Part shown: positions 11,861-23,848 of the stretch, piece after piece
Position numbering within the stretch: the first letter of the stretch is position 1
Layout: the number at the start of each line of letters is the position of its first letter
Assembly: GCF_024323335.1 (NCBI RefSeq)
Contig: NC_066581.1
Span: 456,607,197 to 456,671,196 of the forward strand
Length of the DNA stretch: 64,000 nucleotides
Direction: 5' to 3'
Source of the DNA: Lathyrus oleraceus
Lineage: Eukaryota; Streptophyta; Magnoliopsida; Fabales; Fabaceae
The notes under the pieces: model-generated
Seen by the model: the letters and a program-made list of their open reading frames with translations, nothing else
What the model was told of the DNA's origin: nothing
Database searches by the model: none
Position numbers and translations under genes: made by a program

Positions 11861-13880
11861 TAAGGCTAGATGCATAACCAAATCTTGTTCTTATAAAAGA
11901 CATATGGCACGTCATGTAGCAACAATTGATATAGTGCTTTAGTTATTTTGGAAAAATCCTTAATAAACCTCATGTAGAATCCAACATGACCCATAAAGCT
12001 TCTAATTCCCTTGATATTCACTGGTGGTGGAAGCTTTTCTATTACTTTTACTTTGGCTTGATCCACTTCCAACCTTTTCTTTGAGATCGTGTGGCGTAGC
12101 CTAATCCCTTCTTTTCACCATAAAATGCCACTTTTCCAAATTCATAACAAGATTATTTTCTTCACATCTAGTAAGCCCCAAATTTAAATTGTCAAGGCAT
12201 TTCTTGAATGATTCTCCAAAATCAGAAAAATCATCCATGAAAACTTCCATGGAATTCTCAATAATATCTAGAAAAAATGTTCGTCATGCAATGTTGAAAT
12301 ATGGATGGAGCATTGTACGGTCCAAAGGGCATCCTTCTAAAAGCAAAAGTGCCATAAAGACATCTGAATGTGTTTTTTTCTTGGTCTTCAAGCGCAACAA
12401 CTATTTGATTATAGCCAGAATACCTATCGAGGAAGCAATTAAATTCATTACTAGCCAATCTATCCAACATTTGGTCAATAAAAGGCGGGGGAAATGATCT
12501 TTTCTTGTGGCCTTCTAATAACCATGAAAATCCTCCAACCAGTTATAATTATTGTGGGAATTAACTCATCTTTATCAATGGCTATAACTATCATGCCACC
12601 TTTCTCCGGCACACATTGTATAGGACTCATCCATACATTATTAGAAAAAAGGCTAAATGATTCCAGCATTCATCCATTTGATAATTTCCTTATTCACCAC
12701 TTCTTTCATGATTGGGTTTAACCTTCTTTGGATCTCAATGTTGTTCTTGGAATTGTCCTCCAATAGAATCCTATGCATCCAAACTGTGGGACTAATTCCT
12801 TTGATGTCAGATATTTTCCAAACAATTTATTTTTTATGTTTCTTTAGAAGTGTCAGCAGTTGACACTTCTGCTCATTAGATAAATGAGTAGCAATAACTA
12901 CTGGCAACTTCTGCCTTGTCTCTAGGTAAGCATACTGCAAGTAAGTAGACAACTGCTTAAGTTTCAATTCAGGGGGATTTTCCATTAAGGTATGCTTTGC
13001 TTCTTCTCTTTTGGAGATAATTCCAAAACTTCCACGGGCTCTGACCCTCTACTTGGTTTACACAGAGGTCCACTTATAATTCCATCTTGCTGGTTGTCAT
13101 ATTTATCTAATTTCCCCAACTCTTTCTCTAAGACATTGCTGATATTGAGCAGATTTTTATGGATGATGCTTTCCCAACTTGAGATCATTAAACACTCAGC
13201 TACTTCTTCATCTATATGTTTCAAAGCATTCAGTACATTGAAAACAACTTGTTGGCTATTCACCCTCATCGCGAGTTCTCCTTTTTCCATATCAATCAAA
13301 GTTCTACCTGTGGCTAGGAAGGGTCTTCCCAACAGAATGGGAGTTTCCTTATCAGCATTTAAATCCATTATAATAAACATATACTCTTGAGGATAACATA
13401 TACTCTTATCTGCAAGTTAAAGCATGATTGTTGTTGGTCTGGAAGCTCTAATTCCCAATTTCTTAAATATAGACAATAACATAAGATTAATACTTGCTCC
13501 AAGGTCACATAGTGCCCTGCCACATAATGACTCTCCAATGTTACATGGAATAGTGAAACTTCTAGGGTCCTTCAATTTAGGAGGAATTGTTCCTAGCACA
13601 AGCTGGTTGCACTCTTGAGTTAATGCTACATTTGCAAATTCTCCTACCCTCTTTCTTTTTGTGAGAACATATTTCATAAATTTGAAATAATTAGGCATTT
13701 CTTGAATAACATCAATCGATGGAATATTGATATGAAGTTGTTTAAGAATCTCCATGAATTTGATAAATTATTGTTCTTCTTTGGCTTTTCTGATTCTATG
13801 AGGAAAGGAAGGTGGTGGTCTTTCTTGAGTAAATTTGGGCAAGTTGTCGACCTCTGGGATTGTTGCAAGTTACTTTTCAG
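11861..13880 (-). pseudogene. Athila-type Ty3/gypsy protease and RT remnant
   Basis: Minus strand. At 13755-13417 is the protease region, with CDLGASINLM at the active site, followed by the LLGRPFLATGRTLIDMEKGEL stretch (13380-12985) typical of Athila. RT follows: VWMSPIQCVPEKGG (about 12630), FLDRYSGYNQI and MPFGPYNAP (12470-12258). The MDD catalytic triplet at 12238-12230 is in another frame, so there is a frameshift near 12268. The segment EVDQAKVKVIEKLPPP...FIKDFSKI (12072-11866) ends where the copia LTR begins. RNase H and integrase are absent. Several stops; a relic. Confidence 0.82.
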
Positions 13881-13949
13881 GGTTTGAGGTCGGGCCAGTG
13901 GTCTTCAACTTAGAATTTTCTTGCGCTAGTACTTCTTCATTATCTCTTT

Positions 13950-15115
13950 CTAAAACCAGTTCCTTACTAGAATCAACATAATTTGGTTTTTGGTCTCTTG
14001 AATGGAGGATTTTAGTATGTTCTTTAACTGGTTATACCCTTTATTAGCCACAATATATTTTGGTGAGGAAAATCTAGGTGGGGCTTTTGGAGTTTGAGAT
14101 GCTTGAGGTTTGGCTTGATTTTGATTGTTGCTCCATGAAAATTTTGGGTTGTTGCGCCAAACGTGGTTGTAGGTATTGTTGTAGGTGTTGTTACCAACAT
14201 AGTTAATTGATATTGCATTAGCAAACAATCATCAAATAGATGGACACCTCCACAATATACACATGCAATTTTGGATGCGTCAGTCACCACCTTGACAGGT
14301 TCAACAACTGGCACGACAGGACTAGTCATCATATTCTTCATCATTTGATGAAGTTGAGATATTCGAGCAGTAAGAGTAGTAGTGTCAGTAACTTCATGCA
14401 CTCCAGCTGGCGTTTTCATACTAGGTGTAGGGGCAACTCTTGAAACCGACCATTGATAAGTGTTAGTAGTAATACTTTTAACCAATTTATAACCTTCTTC
14501 ATAATATTTGGACAACAATTATCCACCACTTGAGGCATCTAACATATTCCTTGATGAAGGAACGAATCCATTTTAAAAATTTCAAGTTGAATGCAAATTG
14601 GGATTCCATGATGGGGACACTGCCTCAATAGATCTTTAAACCTTTCCCAAGCATCAAATAAAGATTCATCTTCCCATTGACTAAAAGAAGTGATTTCATT
14701 CCTCATTTTGGAATTTTTGACAGGGGGAAAGTATTTAGCTAAAAAAATCAGCTAAAGCATTCCAAGATGCTTTAGAATTAGGCTCAAGAGAGTTCAACCA
14801 AATTTTTGCTCGATCTATCAATGAGTAAGGAAACAACCTCAACTTGAAGGCATCATCTGATATTCTATGAATTTTAAAGTTACTTGCCACTTCCAAGATT
14901 TGTCTCAAGTGCAAACGGGGATCATCATTTGTAGTTTTAGAATACTTCCCAATGGCTTGCACCATTTAGAACATCATGGGCTTAAATTTGAACTGAGTCG
15001 CAGTAATTTTAGATCTGATGATTCTTGTGTCCATGGCATTTGAATCAAACACGACATAGCCTCTAATGTTATATGCTCTATCATTGACAATGCCAATGGT
15101 GTTGTTATCTTCCAT
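13950..15115 (-). pseudogene. Athila-type gag remnant
   Basis: The likely start is the ATG at 15115-15113, about 280 bases inside the PBS. The frame meets a TAA at 14968-14966 and resumes at 14965-14735 with capsid-like sequence (DDPRLHLRQILEVASNFKI; LFPYSLIDRAKIWLNSL). It continues in other frames to 14518-14024, where CVYCGGVHLFDDC forms a CX2CX3HX4C knuckle as in Athila Gag. The Pro/Gln-rich tail (QASQTPKAPPRFSSP) follows. Frames are broken by stops and indels. Confidence 0.8.
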
Positions 15116-15398
15116 GAAAACTTCTTCCTACTCCAACTCTTGTTGCACAAATCCCTGTTGTTCTTCTATGTCTATAGAAAGGAAGGGAGGATGACTCCCT
15201 GGAAAATGTCCAGTAAGCTGAAATATTCTAAGCAACCTGAGAGTTCTTTTAGGTTCAGGATCACCTCTATAAACCGGGTTCAAAGTCATGCGTATACAAC
15301 AACTGAGAAAATATCGAGATGCCAGATTACAGAAACCTTAGAAGCTCAAATTCCTAAAAAAATAGTATTAAATATAAAATCAAAACGTTAACTTGACA

Positions 15399-15417
15399 CT
15401 CCCCAACAACGATGCCA
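15399..15417 (-). other. PBS of the Athila-type element
   Basis: On the minus strand TGGCATCGTTGTTGGGGAG, close to the TGGCGCCGTTGCCGGGGA-type PBS of Athila (tRNA-Asp). The differences are mostly C-to-T, as expected for methylation decay. Confidence 0.7.
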
Positions 15418-15423
15418 AAAACT

Positions 15424-15500
15424 TGTTGCTTGAAAATGTGTTACATGCAAGTATACATGTCCGTTATAAAGTAGCAAGTGATAAAAAGTAAGGATATCGT
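15424..15500 (-). repeat. Fragment of Athila 5' LTR
   Basis: Begins TGTTGCTTG seven bases beyond the PBS, i.e. the minus-strand LTR terminus. Only about 77 bp remain before similarity to the C-family 3' UTR begins. Assigned by position only. Confidence 0.5.
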
Positions 15501-15568
15501 TCTACTGAGTCGATACGAAGATTTTATTCTTCATCTCCTCAGTTAGAACGTCCTTAAATAGGGGCATC
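15501..15568 (+). other. Scrap of C-family 3' UTR with polypurine tract
   Basis: From CTACTGAGTCGATACGAAG onward this aligns with 1558-1625 directly upstream of LTR C1, including AAATAGGGGCATC (15556-15568). An LTR that starts an element should not have its own 3' UTR in front of it, so C2 probably descends from a tandem or recombined element. Confidence 0.75.
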
Positions 15569-17073
15569 TGTAAGACCCCAATTTTGACCCTAAGATCCCT
15601 CATGCTATCTCATCATATGCATTAGCATTGGGATCACACCTTGGCATTCTCCTTACTCCTCCTTCATTGGGTTTGCATTGGGAGAGATCACCAAGCACCA
15701 TTTGATTTTATCATACTTTGTATTTTATCATCTTTACTAACTAAAATCCCAAAAATATGTCTTTGCATTCTGTCTAACTCTTTTGTAGGTAGGGCACATG
15801 CTCACCTTTGATCTATCAAGCTCATATCTAAGGTTTAAGATCTTCATTGCTAAGATATCAGTCAAGAATGATCTACAATGGATTTAGGTATCATATATGA
15901 ATCCCCATGTGTTTCACATGTTATTTTGATCAATAATTCATCAAGAGTTTGGAATTGGTTTGCCTTGGAAACCCTAGTTCATCTAGGTATCTTGTGTAAC
16001 TTCTTCCACAAGCTTCTTCACCAATTGATCAAATATTTCAAGGGACACTTCAAATTTAATCATCTTATGCATACATGATCTCCTATGAGTCCCAAAAGTC
16101 AAGAGAATTGCAAGCTAGCAAGTTGGTTCATGGTGGTTGACCAGAGGAATTCATCTGATCAAAACTGAGGTTCCCTAGACCTTATATCCTACAATTTGTG
16201 TCATATGAAAATGAGTCCAAGAGAAACGTTACTCTAAATGACATTACAAACAACTTTCATGTTGAGGTCGAGAGATAGTTTTGCTTGGAAAGTCATTTTT
16301 ATGGTGAAAGTTTATATGTCATTTTGTCTAAACCCTAATTTGGAGGTCAACTTCCCAAGACCATAACTTGCTCAATTTTTATGAGATGAAAGATTTTCAA
16401 GTTGCACAATAAAATTCAAGATGTATAATTCAACCTTTATGTTTGGAAGAATATCTAACTCAACTTTTATGATCATGTGATATGAGGATACATTATAGGT
16501 CATTTTGGACCAATACCATTGGACAAGTGATTTTCCTCAACTTCAAAAATGCATAACTCCTTCATATCAAATCCAAATGAGGTCAAATTTGTGACCATTT
16601 TGAATTACTTTGAGAGAGATACAACTTTTATGAGGGAATGTTTCTCATTTGAAGCTCACATAAAAAGTTAGCCAAGGTGGAATAAGTGAACATATGGCTT
16701 GACACATAGAATATTTTTTGATATGGCTTGACACATAAAATTCATCATAATACAAGATTCAAATGGAAAAGTGTTCAACATGAAATTTGTTCCTCTTAAT
16801 CTAAGCTTTCCAAAAAGTCCAATTTCATCCATTTTGGACAAGATTTGAATGGGCTGCACATGGCTGGAATATTGCATCATCATTTGGCAAGATTGGACTT
16901 CAAACATCCATGCACATTTGCCTAGCATTTCAACTTGATTTCAGACTTGTGTACACTCAATTATGGACCAAAAGGAATTATTTCATGAGCTTGTAAACAC
17001 CCATGTACTCATGCATCACACATTTCCAAATTTGGAAGTTCACTTCAAGGGTGAAAATATCATTGGATTTACC

Positions 17074-17081
17074 TATAAATA
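17074..17081 (+). promoter_or_regulatory. Putative TATA box of LTR C2
   Basis: TATAAATA at the position homologous to 3523 in LTR C1. Confidence 0.5.
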
Positions 17082-18716
17082 GAGACCCTGTGCATCCGAA
17101 ATGAGGATCCCTTCGCGCCAACTTTGATCCCAAACACCAAACCCTTCCATTTGAGAGGATAAACATGAGAATTTCCATTAGAAATTGAGTTTGAATCTCA
17201 CTGTTTTGAGATTCAAAACTCCAGGGATCCAAGACCTTTTGATCATTCTAATCTACTCCTGCAAGCATTTTGAGCAAGATCAAGCACGAATCGAAGCAAG
17301 AACAGTTGAATTCAGACCTACATTGAAGGTATTTTTCAGAAAATTTCATCTCTTCGATTCTCACTCAATTCTCCATAATTCTCTTGGATCCTTGGTTGTC
17401 TGAAGTCCTACCAATGTAGGCAACAAGATTGAGTTGCTTTGAGGTTAAATCGAAGCAACTCAGGTCGTGCACCTCAAATTTCAACTCCTCGTATCTCTTA
17501 ATATACTTGGAATTAGGATGAATTAAGGCCAGATACGAGCTTAGTGCCATTTTTACTTTAAAATCATGTCCTTCTTTTTAATTTTGGTGATGGTTATGAC
17601 TGAACCAGTCTGACGAGGCTCTCCTTAGAAGGAGACTGGAGCTGTAGCTCCGATGGTGAGTTGGCGTGTTTAGAGCCACATGATCCTTTTGAAATGAAAT
17701 AATCTCGTGTGTTGGTTTGAATTATAAATTTTATGGCGCGCTGACTATAGTCCATCATGGATTGCACGCTTGTTACCACTTGATCTGCCACCTCAATTAA
17801 TGAGGGAGATCAAGTGGTCCACATTTTTTTTCTGATTATTGGATTTTCATTTTATTTGTTTTATTTTCATTAATTCATATTAATTTTAACATTGATCCAA
17901 AAAATATGAGAGTTTCACCAAAAAAATTTAAATAATTTCCTCTTTCATTTTCTGAATTAAAATTATTTTTTGGATTATTATTCATATTTTTCATGATTCC
18001 AAAAATGATGAAATTTTTTCTCCAAGCTCCTTTGACCTTGTTTGACCTATGATAAATCTCATGGCCATTTCTTTGGTGTTTTGATGCGGTTTTAGGAATT
18101 TGATAAACCATAATTTAGTTTAATGCATATTTTAGTTGATTTTAATTATTTAAATGCAAAATAAATTGTGTTGAGCTTCTAATTTTGACTTTTGTTGTTA
18201 GGCCTTGGTCAAGGTTGATTTGACTTTGTTGAGTTAAGATAATTGGATTTAGGGGATTGATGAAATGTATATTTCATCTCCCAAAATAAATGAATGATCT
18301 TAATTTGGTAAAAGTCCTCCTTTGACCAATTTGTGTTGATTCCATTTCCCCTCCATCTTCATCTCATCCCCTTTCTTTATTCATTCATGTAATGGGCATA
18401 TGATATCTCTAGATCCTGAGACTAGTTGATTGCAAAATCAACATGAGTATGGATGAGATTAGGTCCACCTTTTTGAATATTCTTTTTGTGTGGTATATTT
18501 TATGAGCATAGTCCATTATACTATGTATCTAACATGCATTAACACCAAAATCTCTATTGCTCGGTCTCAAATAGTTGTGACTTCTACATAAGTCCAATTC
18601 CGATTGCTTAACATAGCGTTAAATTGTTGACACAAAAGGCATAACATTCTAGTAAGTGAGATTGTAAGCCTTCCCTCTTTCATGGTATTGTGTGGAAACT
18701 TGGTCTTTTTTCCTTC

Positions 18717-18721
18717 CTTTG
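18717..18721 (+). repeat. Target site duplication of element A, left copy
   Basis: CTTTG immediately before TGTGATACCCC. The right copy is at 61849-61853. With one copy removed, the C2 LTR reads continuously and matches LTR C1 near 5210-5225. Confidence 0.9.
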
Positions 18722-20134
18722 TGTGATACCCCAAAATTTACCCTTCATTTTTCCTGGAAGCATGGGATTATGTTTTACACTTCATTAGCACCATATTAGG
18801 TCATACTCATTGCATACCGCATTAGTGACATGGAGATCAGCTTTTGAACGATCACTCCTTAATAGAAGGAACCCACACAAAGCAAGATTGAGAATTGGAC
18901 TTCATTTTCTAAGTATACAAGTCTCAAGGGTCTCAGGGGGGTCCAAGTATCTTATTATGGTCCTTAGTTCATCAGTGAAGGATTCAAAGCTATCAGAGTG
19001 TTCATCTGGATTTAATCAGAAATTAGGGTTTCATGGCTACCTGCAACAGGCAATGTTTGGTTGGAAGTAGAGGAGCACATCCATGTCATGATTAGAGAGG
19101 CATCTTGGCCTAGGAAGATTCACAATTATCTCAGAAAGATCCATTGGCAATCAGTGCAATCAGTTCCTGATCATTTTGCCCTAAAACTAGGGTTTGGTAT
19201 AAAATCAGTTTATTTTTGATTCTTTCGATAAAACTCTTTTCCATGGCCCTCCATATGTCCACAAGGGTCTACATACAAAAAATCAGCTCTTTATTTGAGC
19301 TATAAGTGCTTCAATTGATCAATGGAATCGGGAATCACACAGTTTGGGAAAAGTCAACTAAGGGGCCAAAAAAGTCAACTCCTGACATTTTGAGAGTGGA
19401 ATCTCAAAATTCATGCCTAGGGGATCCTACATGTGAAATTTGATCAATGTTGGATCATGGATTCATCATTTAATCAGGAATTGGAAAAGTTACTTAATTT
19501 GGAAATGGTTGACTTTCCATTTAGGGCAAGTTTTCATGATCGTTGCACTCACTTTAAGCCCATCTTTCATCAAGATAAAAGCTCCATTTGAAACTTTATC
19601 CAACAAGAAACTTGTTCCTCTTGTTCCAAGCTTTCTAGAGATATAAAGTTTGCTCAATTTGGATTAGAATTGAGAATGTTATGCTTAGTCAAAGTGAGAC
19701 ATTTTTTTAGGACACTTAGAAAAATTTCTAAGTCCAAAATCTTCAAAATTTGTCAAGACTTCTTGGCCAGTTTTCTTGCACTTCAAGGCATTATTTGAAA
19801 ATACTTTCTTCACAACAATTTTACCTTGACATGTCCTCTTTCACATCCTTTTGGAATCATCTCATTTGGATCCATGGTTTGAGAAATACATTCATTTAAA
19901 GTGGGCACCATGACTTGACTTTCTAGGCAGATTTTGGGTCTGGCTGGCCCAATCAGATTTTCTAAGCATGCTGCACAAACCAGTCACGTTTTTTTTTACC
20001 TCTTTTGGCCATGCATTGGACATCCATTCACTTAAGTTTTGCCCAAAATAACAACATTTTACACCTCACTTCACACTTTTATTCTTATGGATAAATCACT
20101 TATTAAAAAGCCCATGAGAACACCTAATCCACCC

Positions 20135-20142
20135 TATTTAAG
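20135..20142 (+). promoter_or_regulatory. Putative TATA box of element A 5' LTR
   Basis: TATTTAAG about 1.4 kb into the LTR, kept at 59095 in the 3' LTR. A weak match, chosen for its position and conservation. Confidence 0.4.
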
Positions 20143-20639
20143 AAGCTGAAACCCTAACCCTGAAGGAGCATTGGAATTTCGTGGCAAGGAGGAAAAGCTT
20201 CATCACATATCAGATTCCATTCCACTTCTATTTTCCATTAGGTAATTATCTCTTCCATGGCCATGTTTTGATATATCTACGCTTGCTTACCATGTTCATC
20301 ACCATTAATCCTTCCATTTTCATATTTCTTTTTCTTATTTAAAATATTTTCTTTGTCCATAAAATTACCTAAAAATATTTTTCACTTTTCTTAACGTTTT
20401 ATTTAATTTTATATAATTTTTATTTTCGTATTTGTTTAATATTAATATTTTATTTTAATTGTTTATTCTAACTGGTCCGTTTTAACACACTTTTTTTATC
20501 GATTTTATTTTTATGACTTAAAATTATTGTTAGCATTTGATTTTTGGGATGAAGGTCGATCACTATCTCATGGTCAACCTGACCTTCTCTTGGAATTTTA
20601 CTTCACATTTTCAATTTATTTTGGTTTTATTTTTGACCT

Positions 20640-21330
20640 AGTTTGGTTGGTGGACTTTTAATTTGACTTCTGTTTTATTTTAATTAATTCACGTACCAAT
20701 TTTCGTTATTTTTAAAATATTTTTGAGGGATGATGATGTCCTGACCCCACCTTATTTAGTTTAATTTTTCATAATTTTCTTGATTAATTTACTATTTATT
20801 CTTGATTTATTTCTAACCTAGTCTCATTAATTGACTTTTGGTTTGACCTCTATTTTATTTTAATTAATTTATGTACCAATTTTCGTTATTTTTAAAATCT
20901 TTTTGGGGGATGATGATGTCCTGACCCAACTTTATTTAGTTTAGTTTTTCATAATTTTCTTGATTAATTTACTATTTATTCTTGATTTATTTCTAACCTA
21001 GTCTCATTAATTGACTTTTGGTTTGACCTCTGTTTTATTTTAATTAATTTATGTACCAATTTTCATTATTTTTAAAATATTTTTGGGGGATGATGATGTC
21101 CTGACCCCACCTTATATAGTTTAATTTTTCATAATTTTCTTGATTAATTTACTATTTATTCTTGATTTATTTCTTACCTAGTCTCATTAATTGACTTTTG
21201 GTTTGACCTCTGTTTTATTTAATTAATTTATGTAACAATTTTCGTTATTTTTAAAATCTTTTTGGGGGATGATGATGTCCTGACCCCACCTTATTTAGTT
21301 TAATTTTTCATAATTTTCTTGATAAATTTT
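20640..21330 (+). repeat. 180-bp tandem repeats in LTR A
   Basis: Words such as TTTTCGTTATTTTTAAAAT and GGGGATGATGATGTCCTGAC recur exactly 180 bp apart (around 20701, 20881, 21061, then about 21240), giving nearly four AT-rich units. The 3' LTR has a matching array at 59570-60260. Confidence 0.88.
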
Positions 21331-22443
21331 CTATTTATTTGTTATTTTTTAAATTGACTTGAATTTCCAGTTGACTTCTTTATGATCGATGTTTGACTTA
21401 GGGATTGCTTATGGCAATTGAAGAGATATTTTGATCTTCCCTCGTTCATCTCATATGCCATGTATTAGAGGCCTTTCACCTTGATTTCATTTGGTCCTTA
21501 TCTCATTTCCTGATTAAATTATTCAGTGGACCCTTCGTCTGCATATTTTCATTTGTTTGATTCATCTGTTATCTTTTATACTTGTTTCTCTCATTCATGC
21601 TTTCTATTGCTTGATTATTTAACATGTTCATACTCCTATGCATTGTTTAAATGCTCCATTATTTGATTCTTTGATTTGATTATATATTGTTTATTTATCC
21701 GATCTGATTGATAACCGTTGCCTACTTGTATGATGTATGAGGCATATATTCTTATTGTTTGTTTGCCATGAACAATCCCCATTCATAACAAATGTACCCC
21801 TCTCCCATAAAGTGTATAATATTTATTTCTTTATTTCTTTAGTCACCTGTTGATACAAGAATTAAAACGAACATCCGATAATCATTTCAAAATAAGATCA
21901 AAAGCTCGATTCAACGTCGAGTAATCATTTTCAAAACTTAACAGAACCAGCACGCATTCATCCATCCTCTTGTAAGTCGATTGCCTCAGGCATCGCCATC
22001 TACCTGTAAGTCGATTGCCTCCGGCATCGCCATCTACCCTTATCTGTAACTCCTCTCCGCGCTCCATCCGTCGATTCTTGTTCCGTTTAGGTAGCACTCA
22101 TTAGGTTCAACCCTTTGTATGATAACATAGGTAGAATTCCCCTATTCTCTGCTTGCTAACATTATGTAGATGTTCCCCTTTATAAATACTAACACATAGG
22201 TCCATATTGCATGACAACTCTAGAGCAGAGCTTCCCCACTTTTAGACCTTCTGTGCGTCTCCGATCTTGTGGCATGTCAGTCCGTTCTATTGCAAAGAGG
22301 TAACTGCCTAAGACTCGATTCAGCGAGCTGCGACACCTACTGCTAGGACGTTGAACACATTTCCCACCTTCCTTTGACACAGCTGGTGTCCTCTTCTATA
22401 AGTCCATGTTCAGATGGCAATCCTTAACCCCTAGTTAGCCGAA

Positions 22444-22581
22444 CTACGTTTTGCTCTGATTCTCATTCCAGATGAGATACGTAGGCATAAGACGCGACGT
22501 ATTACCGAGCACACTTCTCTTTAACCCATAGGTAGCCGAGCTACGAAGACTCTGATCCTCATACTAAGATGAGATACGTAG
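22444..22581 (+). promoter_or_regulatory. Two tandem two-stem modules, LTR A
   Basis: Module 1: outer stem CTACGT (22444-22449) with ACGTAG (22479-22484), inner stem TCTCAT/ATGAGA (22461-22477). Module 2: outer CTACG (22541)/CGTAG (22577), inner CTCAT/ATGAG (22558-22573). Both keep CTCTGAT between the strands on the 5' side and GTAGGCA after. Function unknown; the position is in the transcribed leader if transcription starts at the TATA box. Confidence 0.6.
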
Positions 22582-22694
22582 GCAGTGGATGCGACATCCT
22601 TGCGAGTCATTTTCTTTTAACCTTCCTTTTAGTAAATAGTACTTTAGATATAGCTACACCCTTTAGACTAGAACAACACTTATGAAAAGGGCTC

Positions 22695-22710
22695 CCTAGG
22701 AGTACCTAGG
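22695..22710 (+). promoter_or_regulatory. AGTA-loop hairpin, LTR A U5-like region
   Basis: CCTAGG-AGTA-CCTAGG, followed by a conserved run GGGTGCTTA...CCTTCCC. Identical in the C-family LTRs. Element B has a different but still perfect stem. Confidence 0.6.
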
Positions 22711-22930
22711 ATGTTTTGGGTGCTTAAAACCTTCCCTTTGCATAACCAACCCCCTTACCCAGATCTCTGACATTTTTACTAGTTTTTTATTCGATAAAAC
22801 TTTTAGGTTTTTGTTCGCTTTCTAACCATTCCTTTGGATAAATAGAAGTGCGGTGGCGACTCGACTTGTATGGTTTACCTTGGATTTAGTCAATATCTCT
22901 AATGGTAACGAATACGCTGCTACAGAAAAG

Positions 22931-22948
22931 TGGCGATTCTGTTGGGGA
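22931..22948 (+). other. PBS of element A
   Basis: TGGCGATTCTGTTGGGGA, six bases after the LTR. It differs from the PBS of B and C by two C-to-T changes. Ogre elements are reported to use tRNA-Arg. Confidence 0.85.
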
Positions 22949-23848
22949 CTATCATTTGCCTAGTGGGTTTTGCCTACTTTTCATATTTGTTGTATTGTAT
23001 GGTATATTGCTTTGTGACATATTTTTGTGCAATTTGGGATTACTGTATTGTATGTAATGATTGAATTGTTTGAATATTAATTCCTTGTATGCTTGGTGAT
23101 CTTTGTGAGATGAGTTCTATACCCGAACTCGAGTGCACTTAGGATAGGAGAATGGCATAGTCTTGTTGACTTGTGTGGAGTTATTCCTTAGCAAGTTGAC
23201 TTGCAAGCCCATTCACTTGGTGGAGGTCTTGTTGGGATCAATAATGTCACACGAGTAGTCGTGGTTAGGCATTACTCTTTCCAATATATACCTTAGAAGC
23301 CAAGGACCTTAGTTTACCACGTCCATCTTGGCCTATTTTTAGGATGTAGTACGAAGATCGTTCAAGTGTAATATTTGATACGATTGTTACACGATACTAC
23401 ACTCATAAGAGTCTTTCTTGAGAATATTTTTGGAATACGAGTAGTCGTTTATCCGATAATATCCGAAAGATGGGATGACGACTATGGGAACCTCTTATAG
23501 AACATGATTGTCAGGTTTAACCATAGTACACTCCCTTTGGGTGGTTCTTAACCAAGACTCCATGCTCGCGACTCGCAACAAACCCTTGATTCGTGGTTGA
23601 TCCGTTCTTGTGTATCCTTAATATCAATGGAACTTGGGTGTTGATAAGGTGTAAACCATAATCCACCAAAATGGATGATTGATATTAAGGATGACTTGAT
23701 CCATCCCATGACCTTTGTGTGGTGTGATTTGCTTGGTCCTTGAGTGTGATTGTTGCATCCATGCATTTATGCATTCATACACATCCATATCATCAACAAT
23801 GAGAAAACTTTCAAGGAACTTAAGAGGTCTATTTGCAAATTTTCAGAC
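22949..23848 (+). other. 5' UTR of element A
   Basis: No credible ORF. Sequence phrases such as ACCCGAACTCGAGTGCACTT and AGTTGACTTGCAAGCCCA recur in the leader of C2 (63350-64000), so the A and C families are related outside the coding region too. Confidence 0.7.

Larger units (their letters stand above)
11861..15500 (-). mobile_element. Truncated Athila-type Ty3/gypsy retrotransposon
   Basis: Contains the end of a 5' LTR (about 15424-15500), PBS, gag, protease and RT on the minus strand. The right end is cut by C2-family sequence at about 15501. The left end is cut by the copia LTR at 11861. This is the oldest layer by nesting. Confidence 0.75.
15569..18721 (+). repeat. C2 LTR, left part (interrupted by element A)
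   Basis: Begins TGTAAGACCCC and is homologous to 1626 onward, with a single copy of the 379-bp unit duplicated in C1. A TATA box (TATAAATA) lies at 17074. Element A inserted after CTTTG (18717-18721), and the LTR resumes at 61854. The total LTR would be about 4.63 kb. Confidence 0.85.
18722..22924 (+). repeat. 5' LTR of element A (4203 bp)
   Basis: TGTGATACCCC...CGCTGCTACA, paired with 57685-61848. It holds a TATA-like box (20135), an array of 180-bp units (20640-21330), two two-stem modules (22444-22484 and 22541-22581), the AGTA hairpin (22695-22710) and a PBS-like word at 22854. It carries extra AT-rich sequence near 20398-20460 relative to the 3' LTR. The short ORFs show no domains. Confidence 0.92.

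Noticed and set aside
12992..13390. 132-codon plus-strand ORF
   Set aside because: It is antisense to the Athila protease region, which has recognisable motifs on the minus strand.
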